Source: Euglena gracilis (Eukaryota; Euglenida; Euglenophyceae; Euglenales). Taken from it: DNA of 64,000 nucleotides. The notes beneath the pieces are model-generated. The model was not told the origin of the DNA. It searched no databases and saw only the letters and a program-made list of their open reading frames with translations. Positions 10,827 through 22,758 of the stretch are shown one piece after another. The DNA lies in assembly GCA_039621445.1 (NCBI GenBank), contig CP154954.1, positions 45,983,847 through 46,047,846 of the forward strand, read 5' to 3'. Position numbers and translations under genes: made by a program. The stretch's first letter is position 1. Each line of letters opens with the position of its first letter.

Positions 10827-13707
10827 CTGAGAAACAGGGGTACGGTTTTGGCTCTGCCCCCCCCCCCCCCTGAGGGCTTCCAATTTCCTTTTAGGGGGAG
10901 CATGCCGTCAGTCAGCCGTCAGCAAGCCGCATGTATGTGTGTCACACAAGAAAATGAGGTCATCCACATTCTTGCACTGTTGAAATTAATTTAATCATTT
11001 CAGGCGCAGGGTCATTGTAATGGCCCCGGGGATAGGGTGGGCAGATCCACCATTCCCCTTCCCCCCACAGGGGAGGTCAGACCGATTGGGTCCCCCTGGA
11101 AGAAGGGGTGAAATGCCGAAATTTTGACACCAAATTTTTCCCCCAAAGTGGCTCTCCTGAACCCACCTTTTGAAGTTAATTCCTCAGTTCCTACCGTCAA
11201 GGTCGCGTTCATTGTTGGCTGCATTTTTAGCCCATTTTCAAGTACTCTTAAATATTTTTGGCCAATTTTTGTTCGTTTTGCCAAATTTTGGTTTTTTTGG
11301 CCAATTTCAACCATTTGGCCTAATTCTGGGTCATCTTGAATGTTGTTCACCCAAAAAATACAATGGTCTGAAGGACGAAAAATCTGGTCATTTGGTAAAA
11401 AAAATTTGCTAGCAAGGTGTAAATGAATTGGTCAAAAAGATTCAGCAGTTCATAATTCTTTTTGCACCATCCACACAAGGGAAGGAAACACAAACGTATT
11501 TTTGTGTTTTTGACCTTGCATGTTTTGATTGATTGCTGGTTCAAATACACTGCCCACAGCTGGCAAAGTTTTTGCACTGTGCTCCAAAAATATCTGCATG
11601 AGAGTTCACTCAGGAACGCCAGGGATTTCTCCGAAAATAAACTCCGAAAAAAACCAGTCACTCACCGTGGGTTGGGGTAAGACACACCTTAAGCAATGGT
11701 GCAACCCACCCACCCAGCCTCCCTCCCCTTGCAACCAACCCACCCGCACAGCCCGTGCAAAGCCCCCCACCATGCAGGGGACCCCCATCAGGCTGTCTTT
11801 TTTACCAACCCCGGGGGGAAGGAGGGTCCAGAATGCCTGCGCAGGCAGGCACTACCTCCCCCCCCCCCCCGGGGGGGGGGTCGGATTTCGGCCTGTGTCC
11901 AGGCACATTCCTTTGAAAATAAGCCATTTTTTTGGCGCCTTTGGCGCCAGGTCTGTGCTGGGGCACTTTTGGCTGTGTGCCCTACCCCCTTTTTTGGCCT
12001 TTTCCGGGCCCCCAGAGCCTTTGGCGCCGGGGTCGGAGGGGGGTGCCCAGGGTTGGATGGGAAACCCGGAGGGGGGGGTCCAACCGGCTCATTGCGGGAA
12101 ATTGGTGATGGACTTTTTGGTGGTCGCTAGCGACCAAGTCTACTGACCATTGGTGGTCGGGCCGACCACCAATTTTAAGTCCACCCCCCCCTCTAAAAAA
12201 TTTTTTAAGCCCCCCCCCGAAAATTTTTTCATTCAAATATGAAGGAAAATGACTCAAAACGCGAACTTAGTCGGCCTACGGCCTCCTCCGGGGGGGGGGC
12301 TGCCGCCCCCCCCCCCCCGGGCCCCCCCCCGCCCAAAATAACAAAATCGCCTTGTGTGTGCAAGGCAAAGATGGCCGAATCGCGCTTCGTAATGAATGTA
12401 GTCTTGTGCGTGCAAGGCAAGGATGGCCGAGTCGCGCTCCAAGGCTATTGTAAATGCTATGGTTTCATAGAACAGGCCCAAAGAGAAGATATTACACGAA
12501 AATTTTTGCAAATTGACCCCCGAATGGGGGTTTTGGAAGGCATTTGGGTGGGTTTTGAGTCATTTTCTTTTATATTTGAATGAAAGATTTTTGGAGGGGG
12601 GGGCTTAAAAAATTTTTTAGAGGGGGGGGGGGTGGACTCAAAATTGGTGGTCGGAGCGACTAGTCGCTCCGACCACCAATGGTCGCTAGCGACTAGTCGC
12701 TAGCGACCCTAGCGACTAGTCGCTAGCGACCACCAAAAAGTCCATCACCAATTTCTCGCTCGGGGCCGGTCCAACCCCCCCTCCTGACATCGAGGGGAGG
12801 GGGTGGTCCGGACCCCCCTCCTGGTTTGATGGATGTCGCTTGCGTGGAGCAAGCACCCACGCAGGCTGATTTTCATTCGGACGATTCTTCGGATTCGTCC
12901 TCCACGTCGTCCTCTGATTTGTCCTCGGATTCTTCTGATGATGAGTCACGTTCTGTTGTTGCTTCTCACCGGATGCAATTTGGTTGCGTCTGGTGATTTT
13001 TTGTGCACCAATGCACCCCATTCGTCGATTTGATGTTGTGCAGCTCAATAAGTTGCTGTTCTTTTTTGATTTTGCAGCCACCACTGATTAATTGATTACC
13101 TCTCTCAAGGTCTCTTGTTGCATCGCATGAGAGTGTCCGCTTTTGAAAGATGTCGTCAATATTCACCAAAACCAAAAATAAAAAATTTTCCAAGTGCTTG
13201 TCGGACTGGAGGTCAGGCTTTTGCTTCAGGGATTGCAGCACCCCCCTCGGGGTACCTACCTCCAGCAGGCTTTTGCTAAAGGACCCCGGGGGGGGGGGGG
13301 GGTACTGGCTAGCCAATCGGCTGGACACTGGAAAAAATGGACTAGCTGGACCCCCCGGACCCCCGGGGGGTCCGGGGGTCCCCCGAACTGGAAAAAAAAA
13401 CTTCCTCTGGCGCTGTGCGCCGAGGTGGAAATGAGGGTTTTAACAGGTTTTTGGCTGATTTTGTTCCAAAAATTCCCAAAAATGGCCAAAGACGGGCATT
13501 TTTGGCCATTTTTGGGGGTCCCAAAAAATTTCCCCTAGCACCCCCCCCCCCCCGTGGGATAGGCACCCGACTAAGCACAAGCCTGCTCCCATCTAAAAAT
13601 CATGGCACCTCCATTATACACCACCAACATGGGGTGGTGAGGAGGCACACAAAGCATAACATGAATTGGACAAAAGGTGGGGCAGACAGACAACAACAAA
13701 AACATAC
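10827..13707. other. Intron (unit 5) after the linker exon
   Basis: Contains degenerate TTTTGGCCAATTT repeats (11220-11340), a GGCGCCTTTGGCGCC hairpin near 11935, the long foldback at 12098-12755 and G/C homopolymers near 13290-13400. No coding supported. Confidence 0.5.
12098..12755. mobile_element. Long foldback element with GTCGCTAGCGAC clusters
   Basis: About 658 bp. The ends GAAATTGGTGATGGACTTTT and AAAAGTCCATCACCAATTTC are perfect inverted copies. Inside come repeated GGTCGCTAGCGACTAGTCG palindromes, then a C-run/TTTTTTAAG...CTTAAAAAA/G-run inner inverted pair. The centre carries two direct copies of a segment of about 60 bp (GTGCAAGGCAAAGATGGCCG). It has the same architecture as 44.2-45.6 kb. 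No transposase and no clear TSD. Confidence 0.8.
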
Positions 13708-13753
13708 GCTTGCTGTCCTTGACGGCGGTCTCAGCAAACATCGCCACTGCTCC
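13708..13753 (-). CDS. psaD: Polyprotein linker exon between units 4 and 5
   Basis: 46 nt, the standard linker-exon size: [15 protein letters not shown] plus one nt of the next Pro codon, donor AAGC|GTATGT. It matches the linker of other units ([15 protein letters not shown]) but replaces the G of the decapeptide consensus with A (AMFAETAVKD). In Euglena polyproteins such linkers are where the precursor is cut in the plastid, so this substitution may matter for cleavage of the last unit. Confidence 0.85.
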
Positions 13754-14176
13754 CTATTGGGATGAAACGTTGTTGCTTTCCCCAAAAAAACAGAGCAAAA
13801 TTGCATCAAAATACAATCGCATAATGCAGATTTTTCCCCAAAGCAGGTGCTCCAGCAGAAAAGTTTACATCCCGACGAAAAATGTGAAGCAGTTTGTATG
13901 CAACTGGTGTTTTTTCAAAGCATCGCAATTTTTCAAAGCTGTGTGCTTGCCCTCACAAGTTTGAGCATTCCGTCATTCAACTGGTCACTTTTGCAGAACC
14001 ATAATTGTTCCTCAATACATCTGGCGCAGGGAAAAAACTTCCCCCCGGCGCACCAAGGTGGAAAAGAGGTTTTCATTTTTGGCTGATTTTGTTTTCCAAA
14101 ACAAAAACAAACCAAAAACGGGCATTTTTGGCCACTTTGGGGGGCACATATGGCATAAAGTCAGGCCCCCTTACCC

Positions 14177-14735
14177 GGGTAAGGGGTGGGTAAGGGGGGG
14201 GTAAGGGGCATATATCTCTTTAAAGACCCCGGGGGGGGGGGGGTGCTGGGCTAGGGCTAGAAATTTGGGCTGGCTAGCCCGCCCCCCCGGGGGGGGGGGG
14301 GGGGCTGGACCCCGGCTGGACCCGAACCGGGGCGAGCTGGACTGGAATCGGAAAAATGCCCAAAAATGACCTGGAGAACACAGTTTTGAAAAAATGATGC
14401 ATCTGAAACCCCCCCAAAATGCCCCAAACGCAACCCAAACCCCATTTTGGCCACTTTTGAACACAGTTTTTCAAAAAATTTCGGCGCTTTGCGCCGAAAA
14501 ATTTTGGGCTGGACCCCCCAAAAAGGGGCTGGCCAGCTGGACTAGCTGGGGGGGTGCTGCTAGCTGGGCTGCAGCACCCCCCCCCCGGGGGGGGGGGGGC
14601 TGCTGCGGCTGGGCTGGGCCCAAATCGGGGCTGGCTGCAGCCGCCCCCCCCCCGGGGGGGGGGGGGGGGGGTTCGCAAAACCTTAGAGAGATGTATGGTA
14701 AGGGGTGGGTAAGGGGTGGGTAAGAGGGGTTGGGG
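14177..14735. repeat. GGTAAGGGG arrays flanking C/G-run blocks
   Basis: GGTAAGGGGTGGGTAAGGGG repeats at 14177-14210 and again at 14696-14735, with CTGGCTGG/G-run/C-run sequence and a GGCGCTTTGCGCC hairpin between. The left array is preceded by GGCACATATGGCATAAAGT, also seen (as GGCACAAAGT) at the foldback of 30.1 kb, so these are related elements. Confidence 0.6.
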
Positions 14736-15576
14736 AGGGTGAGGAGGAAGTGTATGGGGATGTTATTGATTATGTTGGTTGACAAAACAGGATGGATTGC
14801 ACTTTCTTATGGCACCTTTGCATATCTTCCCCTCTTCGCCACATGACAGTCGTCCCTGGTGACTGGATTGATAAAACAATCACCCTCACCACCCTCACAA
14901 AAAACCTCCGCCTGGTTGTGACGTTTCACGCCCATCCTTGTGCTGTGCATTTCGTTGAATAGGTTCCACTCTTTGCCCTCAAAATTGACCAGAGACGATG
15001 AGGTTTATTTTTTTGCCGGGGGGTCCGTGGGTGGGGGGGGTCAAAAATGGCCAAAATTTTTCGTTGCTTTGCGCTGGTCTCTGGGGAAAATTTTTTCCAC
15101 AAACTGGCCCTGCTAGCGGACCCCCCCCCCGGTCCACTGGCCCAAAATTTGGACTAGCTTGCCCAAAGACCCGGGGGGGGGGGGGAGGGGGGCACTGGCT
15201 ACAAATTTGGAGCAGGGAAAAAACCAGGTTCTTAATGGGTTTTTGGCTGATTTTGTTTCAAAAAATTCCAAAAATGGGCGTCTTTGGCCCGTTTTGGGGG
15301 TCCCAAAAAAATTGGTCACCAGAAAAAAAATACACTTGCCCTGCCCCCCCCCCCCGCGGGTCCACTGGAATTTCCACTAGCCAAAATTTGGACTTGCAGT
15401 CCAGCCCCCCCTGGGGGGGGGTCCAGGACCCACCAACTTTTCTCCGAGAATGTCTCAAAAAATCGCAAAAAATGCTGAAAACAGCACGTTTTTCAAAAAC
15501 TTTCGGTGCCTTTGGACCTTTCGCCTTTGCACCAAGAAAATATGCCCCCCCCCCTTTCCTGGGGTCCAAGACTAAA

Positions 15577-16610
15577 CAGGGTTTCTCACTGATTTGTACT
15601 TGGGGACTCCCGAGCCCATTCGTACATATTCGTACCTCCCCCCCCCCTTGTCGTTGACACGCCAATGTTCCAGGAGATTGACACGGGGGTGTGTCAACGA
15701 CAAGCCATGTCAATGTCACTGTGATTCAATAGGTAGTGTTCCAGGAAAGTGTCGTTGACACGGGGGGTGTGTCAACGACACGCCGTGTCAACGACAAGGG
15801 GGGGGGAGGTACTTATTCGTACTTCAAAAAAGGACCATGTATAGGTGATAGCATATAGCATACCAAATGGTGACCATTTGGTATGCTTCCTTGGGCACAT
15901 CTTCAACGTTCTGAAACTGGGAAAAGCAAGCAAAACAGGTCATTCACTTGAGAAACTATCCAAATGACAAACTCATTTTAGCGAAATTTGTGGGGGGAAA
16001 AGTCGCCATGAGAAAAAAATACAAAACATTACAGGAAAAACACATTCCTTCTTTGCGACTGATGTTGTCCAGCATTCCATGCACGAACAAATGCTCGTGA
16101 TGACGTTCTTCGCAGTCACCTCTGCAAAACGTGCCAACGGCTGCTTGCCGTTAGATTAGGTTAGATGACATGCATTGGCGGTTTTTGACAACAATCAGTC
16201 CAAACTGAATTCCGTCCACCAAACTGTCCAACCAAACTGAAATACCGTTCAGACCAGGGCAATTCAATTTTGTGAGCTAGGACCCAGGGGGGGGGGGGTC
16301 CAGCTGGCTGGCTGGCAAAAGGTGCTAGCTGGACCGCTGGGGGGGGGGGGGGGCCGCAGCCCAGCTGGGAGCTACTGGCTGGAAAAAAGGGGCTGGCGGC
16401 TCGAGACAAGTGTGCATGGACTGCCCTGATTCAATAAGCGTGAGGCCCTTCAAGTCAGTGCAATGGTGTAGAAAATTGTACCTTTTTCTACTTGGCAAAT
16501 CGTACTTATTCGTAACTGAATTTTTCATTCGTACTTATTCGTACTTATGCGTATTTTGGCAGATCTCGGCAATTCGTACTTATTTGTGTATGAATCAGTG
16601 GGAAACCCTG
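15577..16610. mobile_element. 1-kb CAG...CTG element with 7-bp duplication
   Basis: Starts CAGGGTTTCTCACTGATTTG and ends AATCAGTGGGAAACCCTG. GACTAAA stands on both outer sides (15570-15576, 16611-16617). Inside are TATTCGTAC microsatellites at both flanks and a hairpin cluster of TTGTCGTTGACACG motifs (15645-15800), which looks like an insertion of its own. No coding recognised. Confidence 0.82.
15640..15816. repeat. GTCGTTGACAC hairpin cluster
   Basis: Four to five alternating copies of CGTTGACAC and GTGTCAACG, framed by C-run/TTGTCGTTGACACG on the left and CGTGTCAACGACAA/G-run on the right. Can fold into multiple stems. It is nested in the 15577-16610 element. Confidence 0.75.
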
Positions 16611-16642
16611 GACTAAAGCAACCCCTGGGGGGGGGGGGGGCC

Positions 16643-16919
16643 CGTGCTTGTGCTTACCAACCGGGGGGGGGGTGCTATAGGGTGCCTGCCCCTAGCAGGC
16701 ACACCCCCCCCAGGGGGGGATAGGGGTCCGGGGGGACCCAGAAAATTTTCATTGAAAATGGCCTTTTCCGGGCCCGGCCAGGGTCGGAGGGGGGTGCCTG
16801 CTAGGGGCAGGCACCCCCCAAAACCCTACCCCCGGGGGGGGGGGGTCGGATCGGGTGCTATGGGGTGCCTGCCCCTAGCACCCCCCCCCCGTGGGGTAGG
16901 CACCCGACTAAGCACCCTG
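16643..16919. mobile_element. CATGCTTG-family element
   Basis: 277 bp from CGTGCTTGTGCTTACC to CGACTAAGCACCCTG, flanked by GGGGGGCC and GGGGGACC (7 of 8 identical). The body has the block GGTGCCTGCCCCTAGCAGGCAC twice, shared with members at 20.8, 31.3 and 39.2 kb. Confidence 0.7.
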
Positions 16920-17095
16920 GGGGGACCCTTCGGCGGTTCCCTTCAGCAAGGTTCCCCTGCCCCAAACGTCCAGGGGGGGGGGGGGGGCCTGGGGTGAGAG
17001 CCCAATTATTTTTGTGTGCAATGGGCAGGCAGATTAAAACGCGCTGCTTTGATGCACCATAAAAAAACAGATAGCCATATTCAAACTACGCACAC

Positions 17096-17265
17096 CTCTG
17101 CAACTTCCTTCGGGTGCAATCGCTTGCCCCCATTGGGGGTCACTTCGCAGATCCAGGCATCAGTGATCTTGAAGGTGTCCTGGAGTTGCGCATTCAGTGC
17201 CAAGCACTGCTCTTCGGTGGCAAACCAGAAGCGATTCCGCCCTGCCTTCATTTCTGCGGTTGCGC
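17096..17265 (-). CDS. Divergent PsaD-like unit 4, core exon
   Basis: 170 nt after CTTTTCAG, phase-1 entry exactly as in the PsaD central exons, phase-0 exit at GCAGAG|GTGTGC. It reads GATAEMKAGRNRFWFA, EEQCLALNAQLQDTFK, TPNGGKRLHPKEVAE. These align block by block with PsaD ([35 protein letters not shown]), with many substitutions and a shorter end. It is clearly homologous to PsaD and intact, yet no C-terminal VKFTG exon follows before the next linker. I do not know a named protein like it. Confidence 0.85.
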
Positions 17266-18323
17266 CTGAAAAGCAAAGTTGGAACACACAAAATGATGCA
17301 AAGCAAATAAAACATAAACCGAAATAAATAAATAAAAATAATGCATAATAAATAAATAACAAAAACTGAAATCCCCCACCTCCTTAAACCATGTTTTCGC
17401 CAAAAAAAACCAATGCCACCCCTTCTGTTTCTTCTCGAAACCCTCTGTGACAACACATCGGGTGGAGGGGAGAGGGTCGACTGGTCCTTCCCATATAATT
17501 TTTTACCGACCCCCGGGGAGGGGAGGGTCACTCCACTTTTTTTAAAAACCACTCAGTCACTCATTTTCAAAAAAAACAGCCAGTCACTAACCCCTGGGGT
17601 CGGCCACTCAGAAAAACGGCCACTTTCCAGTCACTTAAAGCTATTTCAGGCCAGAAAAATTTTCCGCCGCTTTTGGCGCCGGGGTCACTCAAGCCACTTT
17701 TGCCCACTCCTGGCCCCGGGGGGGGGGGGTCCGGGCCAAAAACCAGTCTCACTCTGAAAAAACCAATCACCCACCCCCGGGGGGGGGGGGTCGGTCAGTG
17801 CTTAAGCAATTGCCTGGTCCTTCCTCAATCAAGTGTGAAGATATCTGTCAGAATTTGTCGAAAACCCCCTGAATTTTCTTCCAACACAATTCCAAAACAA
17901 TCATAATTAGGGGATATCTTAAGCACCCGGGGGGGGGGGTCCAGCCTCTGGCTGGGGAAAAAAGCCCCCGCCGGGGCCCCCCCCCCCCGGTCGAGGGGTG
18001 GGGGGGGAGAAGGGGGGGGGTCCGGGGCTGGGCTGGGCTAAATCGATGAAAAAACAAAAAATTTTCTAAAACACTTTTGCCATCTCGACATTTTGATGGA
18101 TGAAGCTAGATCAAACCTGGATTGGGACCAGAGGAACAGCAGAACAGGGGAAAAACAAATGCAGGGATACGTGCACAGTGGGCAGCCCAGTTGGCTGGCC
18201 AGCCTGGGCCCCGCTGGCCCGGCCTCTGGCTGGGCTGGACTCAACTTTATTTCATTCCCTCCCCGGGGCCCTCCCCCCCGGGGGAGGGGGTCCAAGACTA
18301 AAAAAAAAAACCCTGCCCCTGAT

Positions 18324-18762
18324 CAGGGTTCGATATAAAGACAGGTGGGGGGGGTGGTCCGGACCCCCCCCCCTGCGGGCCAGGAGGGGGGGGGGTGGGG
18401 GGGACACCCCCCCCCCACCTAAACAGGTGCGCGGTCAGGGTGGCCGAATTTTCGGCCCGGCGCGAAGCGCCGGGCCGAAAATTTTTGACCCCCCAAAACG
18501 ACCAAAAGTGCCATTTTGGGCACTTTTTGGGCAAAAATGTGCCAAAAATGAAAAAATTTTCGGCGCAAAGCGCCGGAGGAAAAAATTGACCCTTTTTGGG
18601 GGGGTCAATTTTTGCCCCCCAGGGTCGGTCCGGACCCCCCTTGCAGGTGGGGGGGGGGGGGGGGGGTCCGAACCCCCCCCCTGCGGGCCAGGAGGGGGGA
18701 GGGGGGTGGGGGGGGACACCCCCCCACCTAAACCATGTACGCCCTCCTTATATCGAACCCTG
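18324..18762. mobile_element. CAGGGTTCGATATAAG-family MITE, TSD CCCCTGAT
   Basis: 439 bp with the family ends (CAGGGTTCGATATAAAG / CTTATATCGAACCCTG). CCCCTGAT is present at 18316-18323 and 18763-18770. This copy has an extra GGCCCGGCGCGAAGCGCCGG hairpin in the core, shared with the 21.9-kb copy but not the 8.5-kb copy, so two subfamilies can be told apart. Confidence 0.93.
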
Positions 18763-19928
18763 CCCCTGATTCAATTACAACAAAATCAATTCTTTTAAGC
18801 AAAAAAATTTATTTCCGCACCCCTCAAAATGATTTTCTTCCCGACTCATCCAAAGCAGGGAATTTTGAATGATCAAGCACATGTGCAAAACGAAAACACA
18901 AATTGCTTGCTAAATAAAAATAAAAATCCCCGAAACACATCCAACAAATGCAGACCTTTTGATGAGGTTGTAAGAGACAACAATTGTTTGAAAACAATAT
19001 TTATTTGGGACACAGACAAACAGGTCTACCGCAAAAATTCAATCCTCACTTTTTGGTTGCCTCGGCAGAGTCCTATCCACCCTCTCCACAAAAACTAAAA
19101 TGAGGCCTACATATTTGCTCGACCCCTCCCCCACCCCCCGCAAAGCCCGATCACTCAACACCTGCCCCCCCCCCCATCCACCATGGCACCCGCTCAAAGC
19201 AAATTGCTTCGGTGCTACCTAAAAATCAATGAAATACAAGAAAACCTGGAGGGCAAACCCCCCCACCTACCAGAATGGGGGTGGAGGGGTTGAACCCCCA
19301 TCATTATTTTAGAACTGGGGGGGTCCTTACCATACCATTGCCTACCGTCCCCCCGCGTAGGTGCCCCCCCGGGGAGGGATGGCTTTCCACTTTCAAAAAA
19401 AAACCAGTCAATCACTTTTCAAAACCAGTCACCCACTTCCTCCCCCCCCAAGACAGGGGGGGGGGGTTGGTCACTTTGACACGTCAAAAGTCAAAAAAAA
19501 TTCTGGCACCTTTGGCGCCGGGTGGCAATCAGGCTGTTTTTTACCAACCCCGGGGGGGAGGGGGGGGGTCCGGAGTACCTGTGAGTGCCTGCCCAGGCAG
19601 GCACTACCCCCCCTGGGGGGGGGGGTCGGATTTCGGCCTGTGCCCGGGCACATTCCTTTGAAAATAGGCCATTTTTGGCTCCCCAGCGCCTTCGGCGCCG
19701 GGGTTGTGCTAGTGCACTTTTGGCCGTGTGCCCTACCCCCCGGGGGGGGGGGGGGTCGGATGCCTTGGCGTGCCTGCCCAGGCAGGCCCCCCCCCCCAGG
19801 GGTGGGGTCGGCACCCAACTAAAATGCAGCCTGGTGGCAACCTCCTCGCGCGGGGGGAGGGGGTCTGGAGCCAAAGCCACTCAGCCAGTCAGTCACCCCC
19901 CCCAGGGTGGTTCGGTCGGACACACTTT

Positions 19929-20217
19929 CCAGAAAAGCCACACCCCGACACTTTGGGTGAATCTGTTAAAAATGGGAAGTGCTCCCAACCAAAGTCCATT
20001 CCAAGCACACAAAACTTGCACCACATCTTCCCAGGAATAAGAGCAAACATCATGGAGACGTTTGCCAGTGTGTCCTGGGGGGTGAGCGTGGGATATGCTT
20101 GCGCAACTTTCCCTTGACCTGTGGACCAAAATTCAATCAATCTCTCCCAACCCATCAACCACACCCCACACCCACCGCATCATGGGGGGTGCATCCATGT
20201 CAAAGATCTCCATCCAA
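19929..20217. repeat. 289-bp duplicated segment, copy A
   Basis: Near-identical to 22470-22758 in the same orientation (offset 2541 bp). It includes the 65-bp block found a third time at 133-197. On the minus strand the block has a CCCCAG followed by an open 16-codon stretch DTLANVSMMFALIPGK. Its MFA..PGK part faintly resembles the polyprotein linker MFAETGEK, and coding is not demonstrated. Confidence 0.85.
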
Positions 20218-20699
20218 GACAGGGGGGAGTTGGTCACTTTGGCACGTCAAAAATCAAAAAAATTCTGGCACCTTTGGCGCCGGGTGGTCACTTTTGTCCA
20301 ATCCTAGCCGACCCCCTTGCGCGGGGTAGGGGGGGGGGTCTGGAGCCAAAACCAGTCAGTGACTCCAAAAAAAAAACCCAATCAGTCACCCCCCCCAGGG
20401 TGGTTGGGTCGGACACACTTTAAGCAATGGCATAATCCGGACTCACAAAGTTTTGGGGGCCCAAAATTTTTCCAGCGCTTCGCACCGAAAATACAAAAAA
20501 ACCCTGCCTGCAGCGGGGTAACGGGGTAACACACCCACCCCCACAAAAATCAAAAAAAAATCTCTGACCCACCCACCCACCCACCCACCAGCAATAAAAT
20601 TGCGGGGAATCTCCAGAGATTGGTGCCTGTCTGTGCTTGGGGGGTCAATTTGTGGTCCGTAATTATTTGTAGATATCTGTTGTTGCAACCACCATGTTC

Positions 20700-20820
20700 A
20701 CTGGACCAACCACAGGGGGGGGGGATTGATATCGGAGGCCATCGGAAAAATTGCGGCAAAATTGCGGGGAAAAAAATTGCGGAAATTGCGGGAAAATTGT
20801 GGAAAAATTGATATCGGGAA
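20700..20820. repeat. ATTGCGG simple array
   Basis: Degenerate tandem of AAATTGCGGAAA-type units ending at GATATCGGGAA. A similar array lies at 21540-21660. The 20821-21107 element is inserted at its edge. Confidence 0.7.
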
Positions 20821-21107
20821 CAGGCTTGCGCTTAGTCGGGTGCCTACCCCACGGGGGGGGGTGCTAGGGGCAGGCACCCCATAGCACCCGATCCGACCCC
20901 CCCGGGGGGGGGGGGGGGAGGGGTTTGGGGGGTGCCTGCCCCTAGCAGGCACCCCCCTCCAACCCCGGCGCCAAAGGCGCCGGGGGCCCGGAAACGGCCA
21001 TTTTCAATGAAAATTTTCTGGGTCCCCCCCCCCCCCGGGGGGGGGTGTGCCTGCTAGGGGCAGGCATCCTATAGCACCCCCCCCCCCGGTCGGTAAGCAC
21101 AAGCATG
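20821..21107. mobile_element. CATGCTTG-family element, exact 8-bp TSD
   Basis: 287 bp, CAGGCTTGCGCTTAGTCGG at the left end and CGGTAAGCACAAGCATG at the right, flanked by ATCGGGAA on both sides (20813-20820, 21108-21115). It is inverted relative to the member at 39183-39491. The core includes GGCGCCAAAGGCGCC and paired GTGCCTGCCCCTAGCAGGCA blocks. Confidence 0.92.
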
Positions 21108-21539
21108 ATCGGGAACATACACATTTCTGCTTGAGGGGACTTAGAAAATTGATGGCTTGTGCGATGTGACCCCATGATCAGTTACAAAAGCCAGGCTCGA
21201 AAACAACTGATATTTCTTTTTTTTGAAGACCTCATTCACCCTGTGCAACAAAGGTGGTTCCCTCTCTTTCTCTCCCTCTTTTGGGGTCCATGGAGTTCGC
21301 TTAACCTCTTCCGCAATGAAATCACTCCAGCTGGCAAAATTCTCCAGGTGCCAATCAGCAGTGCCAAATCTGAGTTCTGCTTCCAGCAGAATTCAATTTG
21401 CGCCAGGAGTTCCAACGTGTGCTGACCACTTGGCGGCCTGGCGTTGCTTACCATTGGGTGGTTCCCATTTAAGCGACCATTGCATTGGGTGGAATGGCTT
21501 GAACTCATTGCACCTTCCATCTTCGGTGGTGGGGAAAAA

Positions 21540-21660
21540 AATTCTGCGACAAAAATGGAGGGAAAAAATTGCGGAAAAATTGCGGAAAGTGTGGGAAAAT
21601 TGCGGAAAATTGCGTAAAATTGCGGAAATTGCGGTAAATTGCGGAAAAATTGCGGACATC
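21540..21660. repeat. ATTGCGGAAA simple array
   Basis: About ten degenerate copies of AAAATTGCGG. It has the same motif as 20700-20820 and lies on the other side of the 20.8-kb element. Confidence 0.8.
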
Positions 21661-21739
21661 AATTCCCCCTTGCCAACCATCCAATAACGTTTACACCCCT
21701 CCCCTCCCCGTAGTCCTCGTCAGGCACGCCAGATCGCAT

Positions 21740-21910
21740 CGCTCATATCCGTAATTATCCGTAATCATCTATACTTGGGAGTCAGGCTTATCCGCAATTA
21801 TCCATGATAATCCGTATTTGGGGGTTTCGGGCTTATCCGTAATTATCCATGATAATCCGTATTTGGGGGTTTCGGGCTTATCCGTAATTATCCATAGTTA
21901 TCCGTTTCAG
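21740..21910. repeat. TTATCCGTAATTATCC tandem repeat
   Basis: Three to four units of about 45 bp (GGCTTATCCGTAATTATCCA ... GGGGGTTTC) ending right at the TSD of the 21931-22376 MITE. Confidence 0.85.
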
Positions 21911-21930
21911 GATAAGCACAGACCCCTGGA

Positions 21931-22376
21931 CAGGGTTCGATATAAGGACAGGTGGGGGGGGGGGTGGTCCGGACCCCCCCCTGCGGGCCAGGAGGGGGGG
22001 GGGGGGGGGGGGGGGCAACCCCCCCCCACCTAAACAGGTGCGCGGTCAGGGTGGCCGAATTTTCGGCCCGGCGCGAAGCGCCGGGCCGAAAATTTTTGAC
22101 CCCCCAAAACGACCAAAAGTGCCATTTTGGGCACTTTTTGGGCAAAAATGTGCCAAAAATGCAAAAAATTTTCGGCGCGAAGCGCCGGAGGAAAAAATTG
22201 ACCCTTTTTGGGGGGGGTCAATTTTTGCCCCCGAGGGTCGGTCCGGACCCCCCTTGCAGGTGGGGGGGGGGGGTGGTCCGGACCCCCCCCTGCGGGCCAG
22301 GAGGGGGGGGGGGGGGGGTGGGGGGGGACACCCCCCCCCACCTAAACCATGTACGCCCTCCTTATATCGAACCCTG
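21931..22376. mobile_element. CAGGGTTCGATATAAG-family MITE, TSD CCCCTGGA
   Basis: 446 bp with CAGGGTTCGATATAAGG / CTTATATCGAACCCTG ends and CCCCTGGA at 21923-21930 and 22377-22384. It is highly similar to the 18.3-kb copy across its whole length, including the GCGCGAAGCGCCGG hairpins, suggesting recent activity. Confidence 0.93.
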
Positions 22377-22469
22377 CCCCTGGATTCCCGTACAGCCCTG
22401 CCCCCCCCCAAAACAAAACCAATTCTCACTTAATACCCTGAGGGATGCTGTATTCCCAGAACGCGAGGT

Positions 22470-22758
22470 CCAGAAAAGCCACACCCCGACACTTTGGGTG
22501 AATCTGTTAAAAAATGGGAAATGCTCCCAACCAAAGTCCATTCCAAGCACACAAAACTTGCACCACATCTTCCCAGGAATAAGAGCAAACATCATGGAGA
22601 CGTTTGCCAGTGTGTCCTGGGGGGTGAGCGTGAGATATGCTTGCGCAGCTTTCCCTTGACCTGTGGACCAAAATTCAATTAATCTCTCCCAACCAATCAA
22701 CCACACCCCACACCCACCGCATCATGGGGGGTGCATCCATGCCAAAGGTCTCCATCCT
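22470..22758. repeat. 289-bp duplicated segment, copy B
   Basis: Partner of 19929-20217, with a handful of substitutions. It starts CCAGAAAAGCCACACCCCGA and ends GGTCTCCATCC. The spacing between copies contains the 20.8-kb and 21.9-kb elements. Confidence 0.85.

Larger units (their letters stand above)
13754..17095. other. Intron between units 4 and 5
   Basis: Filled with elements: GGTAAGGGG repeats (14177-14210, 14696-14735), the nested TIR element 15577-16610, and the CATGCTTG-type element 16643-16919. A short minus-strand stretch near 16045-16125 could be read as an exon (AG-bounded, open), but the phases of the flanking exons already fit without it. Confidence 0.5.

Noticed and set aside
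16045-16125. Possible extra exon of unit 4 (minus strand)
   Set aside because: AG-bounded and open, but no similarity to PsaD, and the flanking exons join in phase without it.
21290-21430. Minus-strand stretch reading LENFASWSDFIAEEVKRTP
   Set aside because: Protein-like but with no splice borders of matching phase between the unit-4 exons; chance not excluded.
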